A stretch of 64,000 bases of DNA. Source: Ptiloglossa arizonensis (taxonomy: Eukaryota > Arthropoda > Insecta > Hymenoptera > Colletidae). The translations under genes and the position numbers were made by a program. The stretch lies in contig NW_027478778.1 in NCBI RefSeq assembly GCF_051014685.1, forward strand, positions 310,001 to 374,000, read 5' to 3'. The notes beneath the pieces are model-generated. The model did no database searches. It saw nothing but the letters and a program-made list of their open reading frames with translations, and was not told the origin of the DNA. Positions 49,001 through 62,419 of this stretch are shown here, one piece after another; within the stretch, counting starts at the first letter, position 1, and each line of letters starts with the position of its first letter.

Positions 49001-51420
49001 AGGTCAATCCGTTCGCGAGATATGGGAGTTTGAAGCCAAGAAATGGTTGAGAAGACAACAAATTTTTCGCAATTCTGCTGCTCCAGACGCTTAACCAGAA
49101 TGGCCTAGGGAGAAAAAACCCATACCGTTGTAATCGGGCGAGTTTCTACTTTCAGACGCAGAAGGAATTTTTGGGTTTGGTCAATCCTTTCGCGAGATGT
49201 GGGACTTTGAATCTAAGAAATGGTTGAGAAGACAACAAATTTTTCGCAATTCTGCTGCTCCAATCGCTTAACCAGAATGGCCTAGGGGAAAAATACACGT
49301 ACCGTTGTAATCGGGCGAGTTTCTACTTTCAAATGCAATAGGAATTTTTGGGTTAGGTCAATCCGTTCGCGAGATATGGGAGTTGGAAGCTAAGAAATGG
49401 TTGAGAAGAGAACAAATTTTTCGCAATTCTGCTGCTCCAGACGCTTAACCAGTATGGCCTAGGGAGAAAATACACATACCGTTGTAATCAGGCGAGTTTC
49501 TACTTTCCGACGCAGAAGGAATTTTTGGGTTTGGTCAATCCGTTCGCGAGATATGGGACTTTGAATCTAAGAAATGGTTGAGAAGACAACAAATTTTTCG
49601 CAATTCTGCTGCTCCAAACGCTTAACCAGAATGGCCTAGGGAAAAAATACACGTACCGTTGTAATCGGGCGAGTTTCTACTTTCAGATGCAATAGGAATT
49701 TTTGGGTTAGGTCAATCCGTTCGCGAGATATGGGAGTTGGAAGCTAAGAAATGGTTGAGAAGAGAACAAATTGTTCGCAATTCTGCTGCTCCAAACGCTT
49801 AACCAGAATGGCCTAGGGAAAAAATACACATACCGTTGTAATCGGGCGAGTTTCTACTTTCAGATGCAACAGCAATTTTTGGGTTAGGTCAATCCGTTCG
49901 CGAGATATGGGACTTTGAATCTAAGAAATGGTTGAAAAGACAACAAATTTTTCGCAATTCTGCTGCTCCAATCGCTTAACCAGAATGGCCTAGGGGAAAA
50001 ATACACGTGCCGTTGTAATCGGGCGAGTTTCTACTTTCAAATGCAATAGGAACTTTTGGTTTAGGTCAATCCGTTCGCGAGATATGGGAGTTTGAAGCTA
50101 AGAAATGGTTGAGAAGACAAAAAATTTTTCGCAATTCTGCTGCTCCAAACGCTTAACCAGAATGGCCTAGGGAAAAAATACACATACCGTTGTAATCGGG
50201 CGAGTTTCTACTTTCAGATGCAACAGCAATTTTTGGGTTAGGACAATCCGTTCGCGAGATATGGGAGTTTGAAGCCAAGAAATGGTTGAGAAGGCAACAA
50301 ATTTTTCGCAATTCTGCTGCTCCAAACGCTTAACCAGAATGGCCTAGGGAAAAAATACACATACCGTTGTAATCGGGCGAGTTTCTACTTTCAGATGCAA
50401 TAGGAATTTTTGGGTTAGGTCAATCCGTTCGCGAGATATGGGAGTTTGAAGCCAAGGAATGGTAGAGAAGGCAAACAATTTTTCACAATTCTGCTGCTCC
50501 AAACGCTTAACCAGAATGGCCTAGGGAAAAAATACACATACCGTTGTAATCGGGCGAGTTTCTACTTTCAGATGCAACAACAATTTTTGGGTTAGGTCAA
50601 TCCGTTCGCGAGATATGGGAGTTTGAAGCCAAGAAATGGTTGAGAAGACAACAAATTTTTCGCAATTCTGCTGCTCCAGACGCTTAACCAGAATGGCCTA
50701 GGGAGAAAAAACCCATACCGTTGTAATCGGGCGAGTTTCTACTTTCAGACGCAGAAGGAATTTTTGGGTTTGGTCAATCCTTTCGCGAGATGTGGGACTT
50801 TGAATCTAAGAAATGGTTGAGAAGACAACAAATTTTTCGCAATTCTGCTGCTCCAATCGCTTAACCAGAATGGCCTAGGGGAAAAATACACGTACCGTTG
50901 TAATCGGGCGAGTTTCTACTTTCAAATGCAATAGGAATTTTTGGGTTAGGTCAATCGGTTCGCGAGATATGGGAGTTTGAAGCTAAGAAATGGATGAGAA
51001 GACAAAAAATTTTTCGCAATTCTGCTGCTCCAAACGCTTAACCAGAATGGCCTAGGGAAAAAATACACATACCTTTGTAATCGGGCGAGTTTCTACTTTC
51101 AGATGCAACAGCAATTTTTGGGTTAGGTCAATCCGTTCGCGAGATATGGGAGTTTGAAGCCAAGAAATGGTTGAGAAGACAACAAATTTTTCGCAATTCT
51201 GCTGCTCCAGACGCTTAACCAGTATGGCCTAGGGAGAAAATACACATACCGTTGTAATCGGGCGAGTTTCTACTTTCCGACGCAGAAGGAATTTTTGGGT
51301 TTGGTCAATCCGTTCGCGAGATATGGGACTTTGAATCTAAGAAATGGTTGAGAAGACAACAAATTTTTCGCAATTCTGCTGCTCCAATCGCTTAACCACA
51401 ATGGCCTAGGGGAAAAATAC
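46100..51420 (+). repeat. Shuffled copies of the 36-44 kb HOR
   Basis: The GGAACTTTTGG unit occurs at 46,155, 48,633 and 50,049, spacings of 14 and 8 monomers. The private TTGAAAAGACAAC is at 48,515 and 49,931 (8 monomers). The private AGAAAAAACCCATACC is at 49,111 and 50,704 (9 monomers). So the last two copies are an 8-monomer repeat in which the later copy has one extra unit. Dimer duplications with CCAGACGCTTAACCAGTATG recur near 47,310 and 47,664, as at 30.3 kb. Satellite only. Confidence 0.78.
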
Positions 51421-54379
51421 ACGTACCGTTGTAATCGGGCGAGTTTCTACTTTCAAATGCAATAGGAATTTTTGGGTTAGGTCAATCCGTTCGCGAGATA
51501 TGGGAGTTGGAAGCTAAGAAATGGTTGAGAAGAGAACAAATTGTTCGCAATTCTGCTGCTCCAAACGCTTAACCAGAATGGACTAGGGAAAAAATACGCA
51601 TACCGTTGTAATCGGGCGAGTTTCTGCTTTCTGATGCAACAGGAATTTTTGGGTTAGGTAAATCCGTTCGCGAGATATGGGAGTGTGAAGCCAAGAAATG
51701 GTTGATAAGGCAAAAAATTTTTCGCAATTCTGCTGCTCCAAACGCTTAACCAGAATGGCCTAGGGAAAAAATACACGTACCGCTGTAATCGGGCGAGTTT
51801 CTACTTTCAGATGCAATAGGAATTTTTGGGTTAGGTCAATCCGTTCGCGAGATATGGGAGTTTGAAGCCAAGAAATGGTTGAGAAGACAACAAATTTTTC
51901 GCAATTCTGCTGCTCCAAACGCTTAACCAGAATGGCCTAGGGAAAAAATACGCATACCGTTGTAATCGGGCGAGTTTCTGCTTTCTGATGCAACAGGAAT
52001 TTTTGGGTTAGGTAAATCCGTTCGCGAGATATGGGAGTGTGAAGCCAAGAAATGGTTGATAAGGCAAAAAATTTTTCGCAATTCTGCTGCTCCAAACGCT
52101 TAACCAGAATGGCCTAGGGAAAAAATACACGTACCGTTGTAATCGGGCGAGTTTCTACTTTCAGATGCAATAGGAATTTTTGGGTTAGGTCAATCCGTTC
52201 GCGAGATATGGGAGTTGGAAGCTAAGAAATGGTTGAGAAGAGAACAAATTTTTCGCAATTCTGCTGCTCCAAACGCTTAAGCAGAATGGCCAAGGGAAAA
52301 AATACGCATACCGTTGTAATCGGGCGAGTTTCTACGTTCAGTTACAATAGGAATTTTTGGGTTAGGTTAATCCGTTCGCGAGATATGGGACTTTAAAGCT
52401 AAGAAATGGTTGACAAGACAACAAATTTTTCGCACTTCTGCTGCTCCAATCGCTTAACCAGAATGGCCTAGGGGAAAAATACACGTACCGATGTAATCGG
52501 GCGAGTTTCTACTTTCAAATGCAATAGGAATTTTTGGGTTAGGTCAATCCGTTCGCGAGATATGGGAGTTGGAAGCTAAGAAATGGTTGAGAAGAGAACA
52601 AATTGTTCGCAATTCTGCTGCTCCAAACGCTTAACCAGAATGGCCTAGGGAAAAAATACACATACCGTTGTAATCGGGCGAGTTTCTACTTTCAGATGCA
52701 ACAGCAATTTTTGGGTTAGGTCAATCCGTTCGCGAGATATGGGAGTTTGAAGCCAAGAAATGGTTGAGAAGACAACAAATTTTTCGCAATTCTGCTGCTC
52801 CAAACGCTTAACCAGAATGGCCTAGGGAAAAAATACACATACCGTTGTAATCGGGCGAGTTTCTACTTTCAGATGCAACAGCAAATTTTGGGTTAGGTCA
52901 ATCCGTTCGCGAGATATGGGAGTTTGAAGCCAAGAAATGGTTGAGAAGACAAATAATTTTTCGCAATTCTGCTGCTCCAAACGCTTAACCAGAATGGCCT
53001 AGGGAAAAAATACACGTACCGTTGTAATCGGGCGAGTTTCTACTTTCAGATGCAATAGGAATTTTTGGGTTAGGTCAATCCGTTCGCGAGATGTGGGAGT
53101 TTGAAGCCAAGAAATGGTTGAGAAGAGAACAAATTGTTCGCAATTCTGCTGCTCCAAACGCTTAACCAGAATGGCCTAGGGAAAAAATACACATACCGTT
53201 GTAATCGGGCGAGTTTCTACTTTCAGATGCAATAGGAATTTTTGGGTTAGGTCAATCCGTTCGCGAGATATGGGACTTTGAAGCTAAGAAATGGTTGTCA
53301 AGACAACAAATTTTTCGCACTTCTGCTGCTCCAATCGCTTAACCAGAATGGCCTAGGGGAAAAATACACGTACCGTTGTAATCGGGCGAGTTTCTATTAT
53401 CAAATGCAATAGGAATTTTTGGGTTAGGTCAATCCGTTCGCGAGATATGGGAGTTGGAAGCTAAGAAATGGTTGAGAAGAGAACAAATTGTTCGCAATTC
53501 TGCTGCTCCAAACGCTTAACCAGAATGGCCTAGGGAAAAAATACACATACCGTTGTAATCGGGCGAGTTTCTACTTTCAGATGCAACAGCAATTTTTGGG
53601 TTAGGTCAATCCGTTCGCGAGATATGGGAGTTTGAAGCCAAGAAATGGTTGAGAAGACAAAAAATTTTTCGCAATTCTGCTGCTCCAAACGCTTAACCAG
53701 AATGGCCTAGGGAAAAAATACACATACCGTTGTAATCGGGCGAGTTTCTACTTTCAGATACAATAAGAATTTTTGGGTTAGGTCAATCCGTTCGCGAGAT
53801 ATGGGAGTTTGAAGCCAAGGAATGGTAGAGAAGGCAAAAAATTCTTCACAATTCTGCTGCTCCAAACGCTTAACCAGAATGGCCTAGGGAAAAAATACAC
53901 ATACCGTTGTAATCGGGCGAGTTTCTACTTTCAGATGCAATAGGAATTTTTGGGTTAGGTCAATCCGTTCGCGAGATATGGGACTTTGAATCTAAGAAAT
54001 GGTTGTCAAGACAACAAATTTTTCGCACTTCTGCTGCTCCAATCGCTTAACCAGAACGGCCTAGGGGAAAAATACACGTACCGTTGTAATCGGGCGAGTT
54101 TCTACTATCAAATGCAATAGCAATTTTTGGGTTAGGTCAATCCGTTCGCGAGATATGGGAGTTGGAAGCTAAGAAATGGTTGAGAGGAGAACAAATTGTT
54201 CGCAATTCTGCTGCTCCAAACGCTTAACCAGAACGGACTAGGGAAAAAATACACATACCGTTGTAATCGGGCGAGTTTCTACTTTCAGATGCAATAGGAA
54301 TTTTTGGGTTAGGTCAATCCGTTCGCGAGATATGGGACTTTGAAGCTAAGAAATGGTTGTCAAGACAACAAATTTTTCG
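51420..54379 (+). repeat. Mixed satellite with a dimer duplication
   Basis: The private GGGAGTGTGAAGCC is present twice, 354 bp apart (51,681 and 52,035), showing a two-monomer duplication. Units with GGCCAAGGG and GGGACTTTAAAGC near 52,290-52,390 match a pair found at 2.9-3.0 kb. CTATTATCAAATGC at 53,394 recurs at 54,456 (6 monomers). No non-satellite sequence is seen. Confidence 0.75.
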
Positions 54380-55440
54380 CACTTCTGCTGCTCCAATCGC
54401 TTAACCAGAATGGCCTAGGGGAAAAATACACGTACCGTTGTAATCGGGCGAGTTTCTATTATCAAATGCAATAGGAATTTTTGGGTTAGGTCAATCCGTT
54501 CGCGAGATATGGGAGTTGGAAGCTAAGAAATGGTTGAGAAGAGAACAAATTGTTCGCAATTCTGCTGCTCCAAACGCTTAACCAGAATAGACTAGGGAAT
54601 AAATACGCATACCGTTGTAATCGGGCGAGTTTCTGCTTTCTGATGCAACAGGAATTTTTGGGTTAGGTAAATCCGTTCGCGAGATATGGGAGTTTGAAGC
54701 CAAGAAATGGTTGATAAGGCAAAAAATTTTTCGCAATTCTGCTGCTCCAAACGCTTAACCAGAATGGCCTAGGGAAAAATACACGTACCGTTGTAATCGG
54801 GCGAGTTTTTACTTTCAGATGCAATAGGAATTTTTGGGTTAGGTCAATCCGTTCGCGAGATATGGGAGTTGGAAGCTAAGAAATGGTTGAGAAGAGAACA
54901 AATTTTTCGCAATTCTGCTGCTCCAAACGCTGAAGCAGAATGGCCAAGGGAAAAAATACGCATACCGTTGTAATCGGGCGAGTTTCTACTTTCAGTTACA
55001 ATAGGAATTTTTGGGTTAGGTTAATCCGTTCGCGAGATATGGGACTTTAAAGCTAAGAAATGGTTGACAAGACAACAAACTTTTCGCACTTCTGCTGCTC
55101 CAATCGCTTAACCAGAATGGCCTAGGGGAAAAATACACGTACCGTTGTAATCGGGCGAGTTTCTACTTTCAAATGCAATAGGAATTTTTGGGTTAGGTCA
55201 ATCCGTTCGCGAGATATGGGAGTTGGAAGCTAAGAAATGGTTGAGAAGAGAACAAATTGTTCGCAATTCTGCTGCTCCAAACGCTTAACCAGAATGGCCT
55301 AGGGAAAAAATACACATACCGTTGTAATCGGGCGAGTTTCTACTTTCAGATGCAACAGCAATTTTTGGGTTAGGTCAATCCGTTCGCGAGATATGGGAGC
55401 TTGAAGCCAAGAAATGGTTGAGAAGACAAAAAATTTTTCG
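54380..55440 (+). repeat. Six-monomer segment copied at about 58,980-60,040
   Basis: Shared rare features are CTATTATCAAATGC (54,456 and 59,055), CGCTGAAGCAGAATGG with GGCCAAGGG (near 54,930 and 59,530) and GGGACTTTAAAGC (near 55,045 and 59,645). The separation is 26 monomers less two or three bases, explained by one-base deletions in between. A one-base deletion in this copy, GGGAAAAATACACG at 54,772-54,785, is absent from the other. Confidence 0.78.
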
Positions 55441-56359
55441 CAATTCTGCTGCTCCAAACGCTTAACCAGAATGGCCTAGGGAAAAAATACACATACCGTT
55501 GTAATCGGGCGAGTTTCTACTTTCAGATGCAATAGGAATTTTTGGGTTAGTTCAATCCGTTCGCGAGATATGGGAGTTTGAAGCCAAGGAATGGTAGAGA
55601 AGGCAAAAAATTTTTCACAATTCTGCTGCTCCAAACGCTTATCCAGAATGGCCTAGGGAAAAAATACACATACCGTTGTAATCGGGCGAGTTTCTCCTTT
55701 CAGATGCAATAGGAATTTTTGGGTTAGGTCAATCCGTTCGCGAGATATGGGACTTTGAATCTAAGAAATGGTTGTCAAGACAACAAATTTTTCGCACTTC
55801 TGCTGCTCCAATCGCTTAACCAGAATGGCCTAGGGGAAAAATACACGTACCGTTGTAATCGGGCGAGTTTCTACTATCAAATGCAATAGCAATTTTTGTG
55901 TTAGGTCAATCCGTTCGCGAGATATGGGAGTTGGAAGCTAAGAAATGGTTGTGAAGAGAACAAATTGTTCGCAATTCTGCTGCTCCAAACGCTTAACCAG
56001 AACGGACTAGGGAAAAAATACGCATACCCTTGTAATCGGGCGAGTTTCTACTTTCAGTTACAATAGGAATTTTTGGGTTAGGTTAATCCGTTCGCGAGAT
56101 ATGGGTCTTTAAAGCTAAGAAATGGTTGACAAGACAACAAATTTTTCGCACTTCTGCTGCTCCAATCGCTTAACCAGAATGGCCTAGGGGAAAAATACAC
56201 GTACCGTTGTAATCGGGCGAGTTTCTACTTTCAAATGCAATAGGAATTTTTGGGTTAGGTCAATCCGTTCGCGAGATATGGGAGTTGGAAGCTAAGAAAT
56301 GGTTGAGAAGAGAACAAATTGTTCGCAATTCTGCTGCTCCAAACGCTTAACCAGAATGG

Positions 56360-57770
56360 CCTAGGGAAAAAATACACATACCGTTGTAACCGGGCGAGTT
56401 TCTACTTTCAGACGCAACAGAATTTTTGGGTTAGGTCAATCGGTTCGCGAGATATGGGAGTTTGAATCCAAGAAATGGTTGAGAAGGCAAAAAATTTTTC
56501 GCAATTCTGCTGCTCCAAACGCTTAACCAGAATGGCCTAGGGAAAAAATACACATACCGTTGTAATCGGGCGAGTTTCTGCTTTCAGATGCAATAGGAAT
56601 TTTTGGGTTAGGTCAATCCGTTCGCGAGATATGGGACTTTGAAGCTAAGAAATGGTTGTCAAGACAACAAATTTTTCGCACTTCTGCTGCTCCAATCGCT
56701 TAACCAGAATGGCGTAGGGGAAAAATACACGTACCGTTGTAATCGGGCGAGTTTCTACTATCAAATGCAATAAGAATTTTTGGGTTAGGTCAATCCGTTC
56801 GCGAGATATGGGAGTTGGAAGCTAAGAAATGGTGGAGAAGAGAACAAATTGTTCACATTTCTGCTGCTCCAAACGCTTAACCAGAATGGACTAGGGAAAA
56901 AATACGCATACCGTTGTAATCGGGCGAGTTTCTGCTTTCTGATGCAACAGGAATTTTTGGGTTATGTCAATCCGTTCGCGTGATATGGGAGTTTGAATCC
57001 AAGAAATGGTTGTGAAGGAAACAAATTTTTCGCACTTCCGCTGCTCCAAACGCTTAACCAGAATGGCCTAGGGAAAAAATACACATACCGTTGTAACCGG
57101 GCGAGTTTCTACTTTCAGACGCAACAGAATTTTTGGGTTAGGTCAATCCGTTCGCGAGATATGGGAGTTTGAAGCCAAGAAATGGTTGAGAAGGCAACAA
57201 ATTTTTCGCAATTCTGCTGCTCCAAACGCTTAACCAGAATGGCCTAGGGAAAAAATACACATACCGTTGTAATCGGGCGAGTTTCTGCTTTCAGATGCAA
57301 TAGGAATTTTTGGGTTAGGTCAATCCGTTCGCGAGATATGGGACTTTGAAGCTAAGAAATGGTTGTCAAGACAACAAATTTTTCGCACTTCTGCTGCTCC
57401 AATCGCTTAACCAGAATGGCGTAGGGGAAAAATACACGTACCGTTGTAATCGGGCGAGTTTCTACTATCAAATGCAATAAGAATTTTTGGGTTAGGTCAA
57501 TCCGTTCGCGAGATATGGGAGTTGGAAGCTAAGAAATGGTGGAGAAGAGAACAAATTGTTCACATTTCTGCTGCTCCAAACGCTTAACCAGAATGGACTA
57601 GGGAAAAAATACGCATACCGTTGTAATCGGGCGAGTTTCTGCTTTCTGATGCAACAGGAATTTTTGGGTTATGTCAATCCGTTCGCGAGATATGGGAGTT
57701 TGAATCCAAGAAATGGTTGTGAAGGAAACAAATTTTTCGCAATTCTGCTGCTCCAAACGCTTAACCAGAA
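56360..57770 (+). repeat. Tandem 4-monomer duplication carrying a deletion (707-bp period)
   Basis: Both copies contain AACAGAATTTTTGG with a missing G (G at 56,420 and 57,127), CAATAAGAATTTTTG, TGGTGGAGAAG and GAATCCAAGAAATGGTTGTG. Because each copy carries the one-base deletion, the period is 707 rather than 708. The deletion therefore came first and was copied with the block. The first copy has the private GCGTGATATGG near 56,978. Confidence 0.85.
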
Positions 57771-58129
57771 TGGCCTAGGGAAAAAATACACATACCGTTG
57801 TAATCGGGCGAGTTTCTACTTTCAGATGCAATAGGAATTTTTGGGTTAGGTCAATCCGTTCGCGAGATATGGGACTTTGAAGCCAAGAAATGGTTGTCAA
57901 GGCAACACATTTTTCGCACTTCTGCTGCTCCAATCGCTTAACCAGACTGGCGTAGGGGAAAAATACACGTACCGTTGTAATCGGGCGAGTTTCTACTATC
58001 AAATGCAATAGGAATTTTTGGGTTAGGTCAATCCATTCGCGAGATATGGGACTTTGAAGCTAAGAAATGGTTGTCAAGGCAACAAATTTTTCGCACTTCT
58101 GCTGCTCCAATCGCTTAACCAGAATGGCC

Positions 58130-61100
58130 TAGGGAAAAAATACACATACCGTTGTAATCGGGCGAGTTTCTACTTTCAGATGCAACAGCAATTTTTGGGT
58201 TAGGTCAATCCGTTCGCGAGATATGGGAGTTTGAAGCCAAGAAATGGTTGAGAAGACAACAAATTTTTCGCAATTCTGCTGCTCCAAACGCTTAACCAGA
58301 ATGGCCTAGGGAAAAAATACACATACCGTTGTAATCGGGCGAGTTTCTACTTTCAGATGCAACAGCAAATTTTGGGTTAGGTCAATCCGTTCGCGAGATA
58401 TGGGAGTTTGAAGCCAAGAAATGGTTGAGAAGACAAATAATTTTTCGCAATACTGCTGCTCCAGACGCTTAACCAGAATGGCCTAGGGAGAAAATACACA
58501 TACCGTTGTAATCGGGCGAGTTTCTACTTTCAAACGCAGAAGGAATTTTTGGGTTTGGTCAATCCGTTCGCGAGATATGGGACTTTGAATCTAAGAAATG
58601 GTTGAGAAGACAACAAATTTTTCGCAATTCTGCTGCTCCAATCGCTTAACCAGAATGGCCTAGGGGAGAAATACACGTACCGTTGTAATCGGGCGAGTTT
58701 CTACTTTCAAATGCAATAGGAATTTTTGGGTTAGGTCAATCCGTTCGCGAGATATGGGAGTTTGAAGCTAAGAAATGGTTGAGAAGACAAAAAATTTTTC
58801 GCAATTCTGCTGCTCCAAACGCTTAACCAGAATGGCCTAGGGAAAAAATACACATACCGTTGTAATCGGGCGAGTTTCTACTTTCAGATGCAACAGCAAT
58901 TTTTGGGTTAGGTCAATCCGTTCGCGAGATATGGGAGTTTGAAGCCAAGAAATGGTTGAGAAGACAACAAATTTTTCGCACTTCTGCTGCTCCAATCGCT
59001 TAACCAGAATGGCCTAGGGGAAAAATACACGTACCGTTGTAATCGGGCGAGTTTCTATTATCAAATGCAATAGGAATTTTTGGGTTAGGTCAATCCGTTC
59101 GCGAGATATGGGAGTTGGAAGCTAAGAAATGGTTGAGAAGAGAACAAATTGTTCGCAATTCTGCTGCTCCAAACGCTTAACCAGAATGGACTAGGGAAAA
59201 AATACGCATAGCGTTGTAATCGGGCGAGTTTCTGCTTTCTGATGCAACAGGAATTTTTGGGTTAGGTAAATCCGTTCGCGAGATATGGGAGTTTCAAGCC
59301 AAGAAGTGGTTGATAAGGCAAAAAATTTTTCGCAATTCTGCTGCTCCAAACGCTTAACCAGAATGGCCTAGGGAAAAAATACACGTGCCGTTGTAATCGG
59401 GCGAGTTTTTACTTTCAGATGCAATAGGAATTTTTGGGTTAGGTCAATCCGTTCGCGAGATATGGGAGTTGGAAGCTAAGAAATGGTTGAGAAGAGAACA
59501 AATTTTTCGCAATTCTGCTGCTCCAAACGCTGAAGCAGAATGGCCAAGGGAAAAAATACGCATACCGTTGTAATCGGGCGAGTTTCTACTTTCAGTTACA
59601 ATAGGAATTTTTGGGTTAGGATAATCCGTTCGCGAGATATGGGACTTTAAAGCTAAGAAATGGTTGACAAGACAACAAATTTTTCGCACTTCTGCTGCTC
59701 CAATCGCTTAACCAGAATGGCCTAGGGGAAAAATACACGTACCGTTGTAATCGGGCGAGTTTCTACTTTCAAATGCAATAGGAATTTTTGGGTTAGGTCA
59801 ATCAGTTCGCGAGATATGGGAGTTGGAAGCTAAGAAATGGTTGAGAAGTGGACAAATTGTTCGCAATTCTGCTGCTCCAAACGCTTAACCAGAATGGCCT
59901 AGGGAAAAAATACACATACCGTTGTAATCGGGCGAGTTTCTACTTTCAGATGCAACAGCAATTTTTGGGTTAGGTCAATCCGTTCGCGAGATATGGGAGT
60001 TTGAAGCCAAGAAATGGTTGAGAAGACAACAAATTTTTCGCAATTCTGCTGCTCCAAACGCTTAACCAGAATGGCCTAGGGAAAAAATACACATACCGTT
60101 GTAATCGGGCGAGTTTCTACTTTCAGATGCAACAGCAAATTTTGGGTTAGGTCAATCCGTTCGGGAGATATGGGAGTTTGAAGCCAAGTAATGGTTGAGA
60201 AGACAAATAATTTTTCGCAATTCTGCTGCTCCAGACGCTTAACCAGAATGGCCTAGGGAGAAAATACACATACCGTTGTAATCGGGCGAGTTTCTACTTT
60301 CAAACGCAGAAGGAATTTTTGGGTTTGGTCAATCCGTTCGCGAGATATGGGACTTTGAATCTAAGAAATGGTTGAGAAGACAACAAATTTTTCGCAATTC
60401 TGCTGCTCCAATCGCTTAACCAGAATGGCCTAGGGGAGAAATACACGTACCGTTGTAATCGGGCGAGTTTCTACTTTCAAATGCAATAGGAATTTTTGGG
60501 TTAGGTCAATCCGTTCGCGAGATATGGGAGTTTGAAGCTAAGAAATGGTTGAGAAGACAAAAAATTTTTCGCAATTCTGCTGCTCCAAACGCTTAACCAG
60601 AATGGCCTAGGGAAAAAATACACATACCGTTGTAATCGGGCGAGTTTCTACTTTCAGATGCAACAGCAATTTTTGGGTTAGGTCAATCCGTTCGCGAGAT
60701 ATGGGAGTTTGAAGCCAAGAAATGGTTGAGAAGACAACAAATTTTTCGCAATTCTGCTGCTCCAAACGCTTAACCAGAATGGCCTAGGGAAAAAATACAC
60801 ATACCTTTGTAATCGGGCGAGTTTCTACTTTCAGATGCAATAGGAATTTTTGGGTTAGGTCAATCCGTTCGCGAGATATGGGACTTTGAAGCTAAGAAAT
60901 GGTTGTCAAGACAACAAATTTTTCGCACTTCTGCTGCTCCAATCGCTTAACCAGAATGGCCTAGGGGAAAAATACACGTACCGTTGTAATCGGGCGAGTT
61001 TCTATTATCAAATGCAATAGGAATTTCTGGGTTAGGTCAATCCGTTCGCGAGATATGGGAGTTGGAAGCTAAGAAATGGTTGAGAAGAGAACAAATTGTT

Positions 61101-61440
61101 CGCAATTCTGCTGCTCCAAACGCTTAACCAGAATGGACTAGGGAAAAAATACGCATACCGTTGTAATCGGGCGAGTTTCTGCTTTCTGATGCAACAGGAA
61201 TTTTTGGGTTAGGTAAATCCGTTCGCGAGATATGGGAGTTTCAAGCCAAGAAGTGGTTGATAAGGCAAAAAATTTTTCGCAATTCTGCTGCTCCAAACGC
61301 TTAACCAGAATGGCCTAGGGAAAAAATACACGTACCGTTGTAATCGGGCGAGTTTTTACTTTCAGATGCAATAGGAATTTTTGGGTTAGGTCAATCCGTT
61401 CGCGAGATATGGGAGTTGGAAGCTAAGAAATGGTTGAGAA
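58130..61440 (+). repeat. 10/11-monomer higher-order repeat
   Basis: CAACAGCAAATTTTGG units at 58,361 and 60,131 are 10 monomers apart. Further right the offset becomes 11 monomers, for example CTATTATC at 59,055 and 61,002. The private GGGAGTTTCAAGCC with AAGAAGTGG near 59,290 and 61,237, and GAGTTTTTAC, also fit 11. One monomer, near 60,790 with ATACCTTTG, was gained in the later copy. Confidence 0.82.
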
Positions 61441-62419
61441 GAGAACAAATTGTTCGCAATTCTGCTGCTCCAAACGCTTAACCAGAATGGACTAGGGAAA
61501 AAATACGCATACCGTTGTAATCGGGCGAGTTTCTACTTTCAGATGCAATAGGAATTTTTGCGTTAGGTCAATCCGTTCGCGAGATATGGGACTTTGAAGC
61601 TAAGAAATGGTTGTCAAGACAACAAATTTTTCGCACTTCTGCTGCTCCAAGCGCTTAACCAGAATGGCGTAGGGGAAAAATACACGTACCGTTGTAATCG
61701 GGCGAGTTTCTACTATCAAATGCAATAGGAATTTTTGGGTTAGGTCAATCCATTCGCGAGATATGGGAGTTTGAAGCTAAGAAATGGTTGTCAAGACAAC
61801 AAATTTTTCGCACTTCTGCTGCTCCAATCGCTTAACCAGAATGGCGTAGGGGAAAAATACACGTACCGTTGTAATCGGGCCAGGTTCTACTATCAAATGC
61901 AATAGGAATTTTTGGGTTAGGTCAATCCGTTCGCGAGATATGGGAGTTGGAAGCTAAGAAATGGTTGAGAAGAGAACAAATTGTTCACACTTCTGCTGCT
62001 CCAAACGCTTAACCAGAATGGACTAGGGAAAAAATACGCATACCGTTGTAATCGGGCGAGTTTCTGCTTTCTGATGCAACAGGAATTTTGGGGTTATGTC
62101 AATCCGTTCGCGAGATATGGGAGTTTGAATCCAAGAAATGGTTGTGAAGGAAACAAATTTTGAGCAATTCTGCTGCTCCAAACGCTTAACCAGAATGGCC
62201 TAGGGAAAAAATACACATACCGTTGTAATCGGGCGAGTTTCTACTTTCAGATGCAATAGGAATTTTTGGGTTAGGTCAATCCGTTCGCGAGATATGGGAC
62301 TTTGAAGCTAAGAAATGGTTGTCAAGACAACAAATTTTTCGCACTTCTGCTGCTCCAATCGCTTAACCAGAATGGCGTAGGGGAAAAATACACGTACCGT
62401 TGTAATCGGACGAGTTTCT
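61441..62419 (+). repeat. Mixed satellite monomers
   Basis: Five to six monomers continue the array. Two adjacent units with TTGTCAAGACAAC and GGCGTAGGGG (near 61,613 and 61,790) are close copies. One unit has GGGCCAGGTTC near 61,878 in place of GGGCGAGTTTC. The unit near 62,090 shares TTATGTC and GAATCCAAG with the 57.7-kb block. Confidence 0.78.

Noticed and set aside
53390..61010. A second full 26-monomer HOR in the right part, with the same period as at 17-27 kb
   Set aside because: Only about six monomers (54,380-55,440 and 58,980-60,040) match at that spacing. Units on either side do not, so it is a shared segment and the equal spacing is probably coincidence.
61..62163. About thirty open frames of 60-99 residues on both strands
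   Set aside because: They recur at multiples of 177 bp, overlap the satellite unit on either strand, and differ only where monomer classes differ. None has a domain, signal peptide or gene context. They are by-products of a repeat length divisible by three.
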